Assembly (NCBI GenBank): GCA_009760855.2
Contig: WPIO01000001.1
Location: 22,180,001-22,242,000, forward strand
DNA length: 62,000 bases
Direction of reading: 5' to 3'
Source of the DNA: Cristatella mucedo
Lineage: Eukaryota > Bryozoa > Phylactolaemata > Cristatellidae
Within the stretch, counting starts at the first letter, position 1. Every line of letters starts with the position of its first letter. The position numbers and the translations under genes were made by a program. A model generated the notes under the pieces. That model was given only the letters and a program-made list of their open reading frames with translations. It was not told the DNA's origin and did not search any database. Below, piece after piece: positions 34,585 through 46,500 of this stretch.

Positions 34585-37500
34585 TCTCCCTCTCTCCCAG
34601 CATACCATCGGATCTATCTCTCTCTCCCCTCTCCACTCCCAGCATGCCATTGAATCACTCACTCACTCTCTCTCCGCTCCCAGCTTACCATTGGATCTGT
34701 GGCATGCATGTGCACGCGCCTAGGCTACAGCAAGCTCGGACCAGTTGGACTGTAGAGAGCAGTTGATGTGCATGCCTTGAGTGTCAATGGCAATGAGTTG
34801 GCTCCCCCAGGCTTGGTTAGCTTGTGGTTGGCTCTTCCTATTCAATTCTTGATTTTGGCTTAGCCTTATTCACTAATTTTTCCAATAGCTTAACAGTCGG
34901 ACAAGCTGATGGAATCACTGGAAAATCTTCATGTGCATAAAAAATGCAGAATGCACACACACGTGTTGGTGTGCACTAGAGGTTGAGTGTGCACACGAGT
35001 GTATAATCAAAATAATAATATAAATAATACGTCATTTATATAGCGACCTAAGAGAAACTAATCTCTATCCAGTCGCGTAACAATTCACCAGAGAATTAAT
35101 AACCATGTATTCGGTATCAAGCATGCAAAAGCAAACAAGTTTCATGCTTAGGGCAGATTGCTAAAGCAATTACGAAGACACTCATGTCAACCGGTTAGAA
35201 CGACCTCTCGACCAGTACAATACACTGAATCATGCACACGTATGCACGCAAAGCACAACAGATACAAAAAAGCAAGTTGTCTGTGGCAAAGGGAAGCTGA
35301 CTGGAACAAATGTATCTTCAGCCGATACTTAAAAGATGAAAGGTCATCGCAGGTTAGTGTTCATAGCCGGAAGCGAGTTCCAGACTTTCAGTGCACACTC
35401 TTTAGTTCTGTCTCGGCTTGATTATTGTAATTCCCTCTTGGCTGGGCTGCCAAAGAAAGCTATTATGCCACTACAGCTGACTATGAATATGGCTGCAAGG
35501 CTGGTCTTCAAGTCCCAGCGGTTTGAGCACGTATCTCCTTTGCTGGAAGAGCTAGGATGGTTGCCGATTGAGCAAAGGATACAGAGCAAAGTTCTTACGC
35601 TGACCCACAAGGCCTGCCACGGCTTGGCTCCTTCATACCTAGCTGAACTGCTGCATCAGTTTCAGCCTGTTTGCGCCCTCTGGTCCTGTGTGGACAATAA
35701 ATTAGCTGTCCCATTCCTCCGCTTAAAGACAGTTGGCGACAGAAGCTTTAGCTCCGCAGGTCCTAGACTGTGGAACTGGCTTCCACAATCCTTATGCAAC
35801 GACATCTACTCTCCAACTGCCGACTATGGCACATCCTTTTCAGCGGTCCTGAGCTGCTACTTCTATGCTACTCACTACCCCAACTGCTCTCCTGACTCTG
35901 CTATGCTTCCCACTTTCTCTTTGTTGCGTGTGACGAAGTCTGTTAGCTACCGAATGCGTACCGAAAGCCGCTTAGGCTGTGAGTGCGCTATACAAAACTC
36001 TCCTGCGTAACACCCACATGGTCTTTATGACTCTGTGGAGTTACAGACGGAGATACATTACATTACAGTAAGATGACCGGATGTTGTCGATGCTCCAAAG
36101 TGTGAGCAGCTCCCATAACCGCTGCTCGCTTGCTGGCAGGCAAGCTTGTGGCCCCCGATGATAAGCCTTTGCTCTTAGCTAGTTCTGCCCTTTCGATTAA
36201 ATTGTTAAATTATTCACTGCTTTGTCTCGCGTGCCATGGCTTCTGGTGTACAGGTCAGCACGAGTCACCACTAACTGTAAGGGCTCCGTTTGTGCTGTTG
36301 CCGAAGAGATGGTAAGAGCTTATCGACTCTGCCTGGGATATTATCGGATCCAAAGCTGTCGAAGCCGGAAAAGAACCGACTTTCGTCCTTAATGTGTCTA
36401 GTACTTATCACAATAGGGAGCCGATATAACCCTGCTATGGTAAAGTAATAACGAGTAAATTTCGGCTGATCAAACAGCCTCATTTGTATGGTTGCAGAAG
36501 AGTCTTTGAGCCTGTCAGCCCTGCTTGCAGTGGACAATGAAGGATTGCCTGCTGCTGCTGCCGCTGCCGAGATCCCGCGACTTGGGTTGCGATGTGGGAG
36601 CACCTTGCCCGTGGGCTAAGACCAAGGGGCAATATTGTTGCTGCGCTTTAGCTTGCATAGCTCAAGGCTATAGCAGCATGCTTCCTCGGTTTTTCTCTGG
36701 CGTTGCTCACACTTATGTTAAAGCTTCTTCTCTCGCTCTTTGTTGGTGAACTCATTGCGTCCAACTGGAGCCTTTAGGAACCAAAATAAATTTGGGCTTG
36801 TTGTACCGTTCACTTGTGCACTTCGAAGCATGGCGAATTGGGTTAGCTAGATCATCGTGATGCTGTAAACCACTCGTGTATGGCTATGAGCTCGTGTGTA
36901 TGTCCCTATGTAATCGTCAGACAGTGGTCGTGGACGCTGCCCTATTTTGCTTTACACTGTCTGGGAGAGTGCTTGCCTGTTTTTATCGTGGCCGGAAACT
37001 GAATAGAGCTCTCCGGTTGACCGTCCTGCCTGTAAGCTGTTTCGGTCAGCCCTAACCAGCCGGCAGTCCTAGCTTTTAAGTGGCCCCAGAGCTTTCTGTC
37101 GTAAGAGGCAGTCGGCAGAGAGGGAGCGGTCGAGGGAGGTAAAGGGAGCGATCTCGAGGTAAGCCTCCATATACCATATACTGAACTGAACGGATCGTGG
37201 CTCGTTGGTGATCCGTGCAGCAGCTGATTAGGCAGAATAGCCTTTGTCCTGGCCGGACTTATTTCGTGACTGCCCTCTGTCGTGGGCTGGGCTGGTTGGC
37301 TGCTAGGAGGTGCTGTCATTTATCAGGCAGATGGCTGTGAGGGTCACACGGAGCGACAACGTGATAGTGTACTTTATAAACTTAGTGGTGCCACCCTCAA
37401 AATTGCATTTGGCTAGAGCAACTGTGGACGCTCATCCAGTTCTTCATTACTGGCATACATTCGAGCTTTTTCTGTCCGTACTAAAAGCTCTGGCTGCTTC

Positions 37501-40500
37501 TCGTATCGTTATTTAGAACCCACAATCCAACGATTCGCAGCGCAGTCACCGGCATTGACATAACTTCCTATCGGAGATAATTCAGTATACGGCCTTCGTG
37601 TGCATAGCTGCACAGTCGATGGTGGACAGAGACGGGTGCCTCGAATCGCCGATTGTCGATAAAGACTTTGGCACTACGGCAGGAGCACTCTGCCCCTCTC
37701 TTACAGTGCAGCCTCGTTTGTTGCAGTGGTCATCGGGGGGGGGGGGGAGGGGGCGGGCATTGCAGTCATCGCCGACCAAAGGACATTGCAGTCACAGCTA
37801 CCAGCCGTGTCATTGCTTGCATTTGCTCTCCAGTGGCTTCTGGCTGGTTCCCAACCCCCCCCCCCCCCCGTGGGTGGCAGACATGGCCAAGCTGACTTTC
37901 TTTGAAGGTAAGTTTAGCCGACCACCGTGACTGGTAAAAATATGCTGGTCGGCAATTGATTCTGTGGCTGGCACATGCTGGCCTTAATGAATATTAATAG
38001 CATGAAGCAGGGAAACCGGTTGATCGGCTGATGTTTGCACATCCAGCAGCTGGATAGGAATGCTTCGTCTGTCCCAGGCACGAAGATATTCAATGCATGC
38101 CGTTGTGTGGCAGTGCTCAGGCTTACCGGTTCAAGTGAGCCGGAACTTGCAGCCGCAAGCACCATAACCTGTTTTTATGAGTTGTGATGCCGGCCCCCTC
38201 CCCTCGGTCTGCCCCCTAGCATTTGCTGTCTGCAAAATCCTGGGTTCTCTCGGATTCCTAATCATATGAGTGGCAATGCCGGTTCATGCTTTTTTAACCT
38301 GACCTTATTATGGTGCAGGCAGCAAGTGCAAGTCACTGTGGCTGTTCCTGCCACAGCCGGGTTGCTGGCTGAGCCACCTGGCATCCTGTAATGCTACAAG
38401 GTGCCAGCTGTGCCACCGATGCTTAGGAACGAATAAACCGGTCTAAGAGTAAGTTTGGCACATCGCTGTTCAGTTGAGCAGTGTGTTGCCTATTACTCGT
38501 AAAACATTTATTGCCTACTATAGGGAGCTGTTTGTGTTTGGGTCGCTGCTCGGCACCAACAAGTGAGAATTACCTGAAGTCGGTAGAGCACTCCTATTAA
38601 AAAGAAAGCTACTCAATTAATTGCCTGCTACTTGGAACTGCTGCCGAAGCCGGCGGCTGGTCGATTGAACTGGCGTAGGCTTCTTGCTCTTTGGTATGGG
38701 TAACAGACCAAGAGGGGTGCAATTAAATTGGATCTTGGTCCAGCTTACGGCCAGCGTTTCGGGAAGGCGGCCCTCAGCAAGACCCAGCGCAGGTTGCTTT
38801 CACCTCTCACGTGCTTTGTTGGGGGCATGCTCGCAACCATTTTGATGATCAAACTCACACTGCCATTGTATCGTCGATATGTGTCACTTCTAGCAGCCAC
38901 CAGCAGCTACTGCTCACTGGCTGACGAAATTTGCCCTTACTTTGTTTTATGGAATCACCGTGCATTTCTAGCTGTATGATGCCATCTGGATTTAGTGGTC
39001 GCTACACGAGAGTTGGCCACGGCATGCTCAAAGCCTAAGCAGCTTTCTGTGTGCTGCCGGTAGCCAGTAGCTTTTATCTGTGCAGCAGAGAAAACAGAGA
39101 AGCATAGCAGCACTAGGAGTACAGCTGTGGAAGTAAGCCAAATGGAAGCAGTAGCAAAATGCAGCAGTGGTGGATATGCTTGGTACGGCAGTCAGACAAC
39201 ATTTGGTGTCATTGGGTGGGTTTCACAGTCTAGGACCTACAGAGCAAAAGCATTAGTCACTAACGTTTTAAGCAAAAGAGACGGGTAATTTATCATTCTG
39301 AATTTTGGGTGACCGATCCTCGTGTACCATTTCACAGCAGGAATTGAGGTGTGACAGGCCTCCCTCTGGTGGTCAGGGCAAGAATTTTGACTTATGTCAT
39401 CTCATGATATCATCTGTACGATCTGAAGTCACCAACAGCTCCTCTAGCCTAGTGGACAAGCAAATGAATATCTTGGATTTGAAGACCAATGTAGCAGCCC
39501 TATTTAGGACTGCGTTTTCCTAATTTTTGTTCTTGGACACGGGCAGCCTTGCTAAGAGCCATGTCACACATCTGCTTGTAGAAGACTCAGGGAACGTGTC
39601 TTAGTTAGCAAGCTTATCTGATCCAAGCCATCAATTGCACTGTGAACCGTACTGGGTTCTGCATGGGGCCGTTTCGTTCATTCTATGCTCTCTGCTTTAT
39701 GCATAGACCACCCATACATAGACCGCCCATATCTGCACTTAACTGTGCTTTCTAGCTACTGCCAATAATAATATTGCACTTGATATTGCACTTGATAAAG
39801 CGCCCTCAGAAAACTTAATCTCTTTCTAGGCGCTTTACATTTGCTGATCGTAGTAGCCCTAGTTATCTGCTAGTTGATGTGACCCAGCCTTTTCTTTCGA
39901 GTGAGCGATCAAAGATGTGATACTGTGTGCGCTCATCAGCAGCAAGCGAATGCGTGAAGACGACGATTTGTAACGGCTGGTGGGATTCCAGCTTCGTGCT
40001 AGGTTCTTCAACGGCTTTGCTGGAATTCGCCTCATATCACGATAGCCCGTGGCTTTCCTTGATTCATATCTGTATGTATTGTACGATGCTGCTTGCTGTA
40101 GTCGTGCTCCTATTCTTGTAGCCAATTCAATGTTTCTGTTGTTGCATTTCTAATCCTATAGAAAACCTTTTACCCAACGTTTTAACGTTTCTTCTATGCT
40201 GGATCTGAAGAGCTTCCTACCCTGTGCTGAAGGAGTTAGATCGATGCAGATGTTCAAATTGTTCATCAATCATCATCGCATTGTCAGTTTGATAACCTAA
40301 TGGGCCTTTCAGCTAGTGAACTGCAGTCTCTAGTCACGAGGGTCTAGTCACGAGGGTCTGGTCACGGGTTGTTCGGCCTCTATAAGTGGAACACTGGTAG
40401 CTTTTTGACCCCCTGGTACTTGTAGAGGACATCCCAGCAGTCATTGTTTAGCACAGGGAGTTGGCTTTGCAAGCTCATTACTGACTTTCAGACACTGCCT

Positions 40501-43500
40501 GGTTCTAGTTGGGTGCAATCCATCTTCAGTCTGCTACTTCCCGTCGAACTAGTTGCTGCATACAGGGTGAGCACTTTGTATTGTCGGGTGCATCGTTTGG
40601 TGATGGACACATCCCTGGCTGCTTATTGCAATCAGTTATGTATCTCAATTGTCTTTGTACAGTTCTGTTAGTGTGTCTAGACGGCTGAGTAGGTCATGAA
40701 GTTCACAAGTCTGCTTTTTGGAATGTAATCGTTTGCCTGTACCTCGTGCAAACCTTAAATCCTTTAGAGACCGTGCCAGTATAGTTCGTATGCTCCCAAA
40801 GCCTATAACTCACTTCCGACTTGCATCCGACATCCCCTGATCTGACCACATTTAAACAGAAACTGAAACACATCTATTGGTCACAGCATTTGTGGGTCCC
40901 TGTGATTCGATCTTTATGTGCTTATGCATGCTGGTGCTGTGCATGCTGCCATTAACCATGTTATTCTTGTTGTTTATCGAGCATGCTACCACTAACCATT
41001 TGATCGTGCTTCCATTGCCGCAAATGTAAAGTGCCTAGATAGAGACCGAATTCTGTGGGGGTGCTATATACAATGTATCATTATTATCACAAAGTTTAGT
41101 GAGTCTTGGATACAATTAGCATAGCCATGACTGATGTGGCCAGAGCCTAGGTTGGTGGGAACTGATGTTTCTTGAGGCTGCTGCTGACATCTGATTCCGT
41201 GTTGATTCCTGGCCGTGTTGCTGTAACTCTTTAGCACTTGATGTGACGTTTGTTTGGACTGGTCGGCGTACTCAAATTCCCTGTGCCTCTCGGCTCCTTG
41301 GTGTATTGGTGTATTGTATATAATGCTGGTGTATCTGGAAGTATGCATTGGGCCTGACATTTCAGTGTTATTGGTGCCCGGTTTGATGTCCTTGGTGCTG
41401 CTGTGTCTGGAAGTATGCATTGGGTCTGTACTTATGGAATTTCAGTGATATTGGTGCTCGGTTTGATGTGATTACCTTTACTAAAAGCGGGTTTGCTTTT
41501 AGAACTGAGCTTCCTAACCTGAACTTCCTAACCTGAACTTCCTAACCTGAACCCTTGTAAAAGTCGTGGTTGTCCAATTTTAAACCATGATGTCTCTGCA
41601 TTTGTAGGATGTTGCATTCTCGTGCACCTGGTCTAGTGACGATATCACCTGGTCTAGTGACGATATGGCTGAATAATATTTTTAGTCTACCATTTTATCA
41701 GCTGTGGATAAATTACCTACTGTTAAGAAAGGTCAGGAGAAAACTCAGAGTCGTGTAACTGTACTTGGGTGATAGAATCGTCTGCAATTTTGACTTCGGG
41801 TAAAGGCAGGCATTACGGGAATTGACGGGTGTTTGTATATAGTGGCTTATAGCCACGATAGTGTATAGTGAACCATGGAGCTAAGAAGTCTCAAGGATGA
41901 GTCGCTTGTAAAGTTGACCTGTAATCGAAAAATTTTGACGAGCAATTGTTTTTGGACTAACAACGCATGTATGAACATTGTTTGAGCTGCATCAATTGCA
42001 TTCGAAATAGAACTTTGCTGACAGCAACGAGCAACAAATGGCTGCATTGATGATGGGGCATGCAAGCAATGGTGACCCAGATGACTACCACTGTGTAGCG
42101 ATTTGCCAAGGCTTCTAGCTACTTGCCAGAGCCATATTATGTGGACTGGTGTTAAGGGTGCATTAGGTTCGGTAGTGCCAGCCTTTTGAGCCTGTGTGTG
42201 CTCACTCTAGTGTGTACAGTGGCCGTGAAGCTCGGGGATTCAGACACGCAGACTGACAAATGAAGGGGGTATACCTGTAAGTAGATTCTGCAGCAGTAAC
42301 TTCTTATATGTTTGGCAAAACTCTCCTTTTTATTATTTAGCCTATCAATTCGATGACTGTGCTGACACGCGACCTATACACTTAATTGTTCTTTGAGCTA
42401 CCTTCAAGTATTTGTTTCTGTCATTTTTGCAGGCCACGAAACCCAAATCTGGTCTTTATTGTTCAATGATCGACCAGGTTCGGGAGACTACTGCGCTCGA
42501 GATGCCTGATCGTGAGCACACCTTCGTGCTGAAGGTAAACATATGTCATTGGATTGTGTTGACCGTCCTTAGTTAGTGTCTGGTGTTGCTAACTTGACCT
42601 GACCACTAGTCTATGCACGAGGCACAGGAAATGTGTGCACGTTGCTGTGTGTAGACTGGATCTCCTGTATGAATGTTTTGTCATCCACCATTTCATATTA
42701 TGCCTTTCACTTCTTCTGTTTGAATAGTTGGTATGTCATCGGTCTTGCATTTTCAGACCCAACGAAGAAGAACAGTTGTAAAAGAAATTACTGTTTGCTA
42801 GTTTCCCTGCACTAGGAAATGCTTCTTTTGATGTGATGTCTACCGCACTGCTTCTTTGCTGGATATTAAGGATATAAGGTTAAAATTTAAAGGCTGACTG
42901 ATTCAACAGCCTCATTTATATAGCAGCAAACGAGCCTTGATGGTAACCACAACCGCTCCATTGTTGACGTTACCAGGTTAGACTGATGTTAGTGATTGTC
43001 ATCGGAAGCTTACTTTTTTGTCTTTTTTATGCTTAGTAGCACCTTAAATTGGGATTCACAGTTACTGAGTTGCTTGTTCTGCTTGTGCACACATGCATGT
43101 AGGAATGCATATATTGTGGATGCACAAACTGTGCATACGCATACATGCTGACACATTATCCGTGTGTCATCATTATTGTGCTGAGCACCTCACTTACCAG
43201 ATGCTCGGCAAGCCTTTGCTTACGGTCGTGTTGGACAGGGTCGGTGTATCCACTTGGTTTGACCCTTTTTGGACCGTTTGCTGCCTAGTTTCGTGCTTGG
43301 CACTGATGTGGTCATTGTCCGGGCTAAGTACATCACCATCCACTGTTATAGTTTTCATGCATTGGTCTTGCTGTTACCTAGTCAAGGCCCCCTATTGTCA
43401 GCTGATTTACTTTTGCAAACTTTTGACCCGGTAGTCTGTTTCCAATCTTGATCGACTGTGTCCACCCCAATAATCTTTCGTTGTGGCGTACTAAGAACAT

Positions 43501-46500
43501 GATATCGAGCCATGAATGCTGGCATCGCGAGACCACATGTTGATGCAGTGCATTTCTTAGAATGGCACCGGCTGCCAGCTTTAGACCTGCCCACTTGTTT
43601 ATCAAGGGAGCCTGGCAAGCAGCTGTATTCACGTTGGCTTTCGTAAGCAGCTGTAGTTCGATGCATGACCCCCTCCTCCCCACCCCCAGTAGTGCCGTCC
43701 CTTAAAATGCCACTGCGTCTATGCCAGGCCGAAGGCTCGAACTGAGTGTTGGAATTGATTAATAGTAATAATGCACTTGATAAAGAGCCCTCAGAGAACT
43801 CAATCTCTTTCTAGGCACTTTACATTTGCTACAAAGGAAACACGATCGAATGGTGAGTGATATCATGCTTGATAAACAACATGAATAACAAGGTTTGGGG
43901 TGACATGCACAGGGTCAGCATGCAAGTGTGGTTAGTGGTAACTTTGCAACCTCAGTTAAGGTTTGTCTAAGCTACACTAACGTGCAAATTTCGGGCGTGC
44001 GGAAAGACACGAAGCAACACAAGATAGACGAGCCAAGGGTCACTAGCTCGATTTCCTTCGGCACTGCTCAAAGTGCATTCACGTGACGTTTTCCATAAGA
44101 GCTGCACCCACAGTAGTGCCCAATCAGACCTTTTCCTTGTACTACTACTACAAATACTACTAATTGATTAAGAATTGATGGGCTCATTGACTGTCCCGTC
44201 TATCTCCCAATTAACTGCCCATCCTCCCCCTCATCTTCCAACGGAACTCGACACTAGTCTTTAGCTATTGCCTGTCCACACCTAGCTTCAAACCCGTGTT
44301 CTGACAAGCGAGTGACCACCAATTACTTTTCGGGATTATGAGGCAAACGCCAGCAGAGTTTTGCATCAAATGTAAGTGTCGTATTACCTAAGCAGGATGA
44401 CTTTAATGAGCGAGTCAAATAGAAGTCTAGATGGAATGTCACAACTGCATTGACTAACTTGGCTATAGAAAGCTTATCTAATTAGTGTTATCTGGCTGAA
44501 AGTTGGCAGACTTGACTGGAGCTGATGTGGTCATCTAGCTACAGGTTATTTTGAAACATGTTAAAACCCAGTGTCCCGGGGAGAGGCTAAAAGGAATATG
44601 CTGGCCTTGCCTAATTTGAGGGTTAGGCATACCAGTTTCTATTTGAAACTAGGTTTGCAAATAACTATTAAGTTAGTATTTATCGTCATCTATGCTCATT
44701 GTGCATGATTCAGAGCGCATCTTACTTGCCAGGGGTCCTAATAACCAGTGGCCCCGAGTGTCTTATTGTGTGCTTGTGCATGTGTGACACCTTGCATATC
44801 ATTACCCCTTGCTTATTGCTTCCCTTGCAGCGAATTGTGAGACTCCTGGCTATAGATCTTGTTCTCTTAGTGCACCATACAAAAGACTTTGCATTATTAT
44901 AATTATGGCAGCCCTCAGAAATAAGCATTTGGTGTTTGTGTGTGTGCACGTATGTGTGCACATGTGTGTGTGCACGTGTGTGTGCACATGTGTGTGTGCA
45001 CATGTGTGTGTGTGTGTGCGCGTTTGTGATTCTACCTGCCAGTTTCAGTCCGGTTGTAGTGAAATTGGTTGGGTTCCTAATTCTTGATCGAACGGTGTTA
45101 GTTGAGTTAGGTGCTCTTTGGTCATACAGACTGCTGTGCTATTGATCTGAATGCTGAGGCTGATATCGACTTTTGGCAGATGCAAATTACCTGTGTGCTG
45201 GATATCTGCCACGTAGCTTGGCGGCACTGGTCTGGGTGTATTTGGGCAGTATTGCTGGGGTCATCCATAGGGTTTCTGAAGAAGTCATTTTTGAAAAAAC
45301 AGCTGTTTACGGTTTTCAATTTTCGAAAAGCAGCTGTCAACTGCTGTTCTTGCTAGTTTTCCATTTTTTTCAAATTTTACAGACAACAGCTTATTTTTGT
45401 GATGAACCATTTTATAATTTTTCGTGGTAAGTTCTAAATCAATACATTTTTATTTCTTGTAATAATATTTCAAGAATACAAGTGCATTAAACGACTTGTC
45501 TCAGGGATGCGGTCTTAATTGTGTACATTAATTCGTACAAGCTGAAGAAACTCTTTCAGCATTGATGTCGCTTTAATGAGTATAATCGCATTGTACAAGT
45601 TCTGGAGATTTTCAGTGGGCTGGCTAGAGTTCCTGAAGAGCTTGAATTTGGACTTGAGCCATTTGAAACTGTCTTGCCCTCCGAATGCAGTTAATGATCC
45701 ATCTTTTTGAAACAACATAATCAATTTATCTTGAATAGCCAATTTCAGGCTTTCATCATCATTTGACGACTGTTCGACGACAGCTTCTACATCGTTGACT
45801 CCAAATAGATGAGATGCAGATTTCCTGCGAAATTTAGTTTAGTTTTTTATGGGGTGACACATGAATCTTTGAGACTGTGCAAGAGGTTCATGACATCCTT
45901 ATTTATGCTCAATCGCTCTTCAATGCCACACTTCCAAATTTTCAATGTGCTAGGTACTGAAGTCATTATTCATTTTAGAGAGCTTTTTGAACACGAATTC
46001 TAAAATTGTATCAGCACTCATCCACGTCACGTCTTCTCGACTTAGATTCGCAACAGCAAGTGTCGCAGGTTCAATTGCCTTAAGAAGAGTTACGAGAGCA
46101 TCTAAATCCAATGTCTTAATCATATCCAGCGCCTTGAATTCGGTTAGTGTCATGCCGATGGCAACTGCTGTCTTTACTCGCGACTCCAACATTGTTGGGA
46201 TGAGTCCCAGCACGTCTTCACGTCAAGGTGCAGTTCAGTCTCGCGTCAAAACTCGGCTTTTACTTTAGATTGAAAGACATTATTTCGAACAGTTGATTTT
46301 TTTTTTACTTTTGACAGGCTTGCATGATTGTAAGCAGATCGTGATAATCCTTCTAATGTATTGTTGCTGATCACTTCCATGACCATGAACATCTGCTTCA
46401 AAATTGTCCATTTCATCAATATCCATGTTTAGACCATTCATCTAAGTACTCTTCTTTTACAATGTGTCACACACTCCAAGGTGAAGACCACGGTTTAAGT

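Noticed and set aside
41511-41552. Interstitial telomere repeat
   Set aside because: The unit is ttcctaacctgaac (14 bp), not TTAGGG/CCCTAA.
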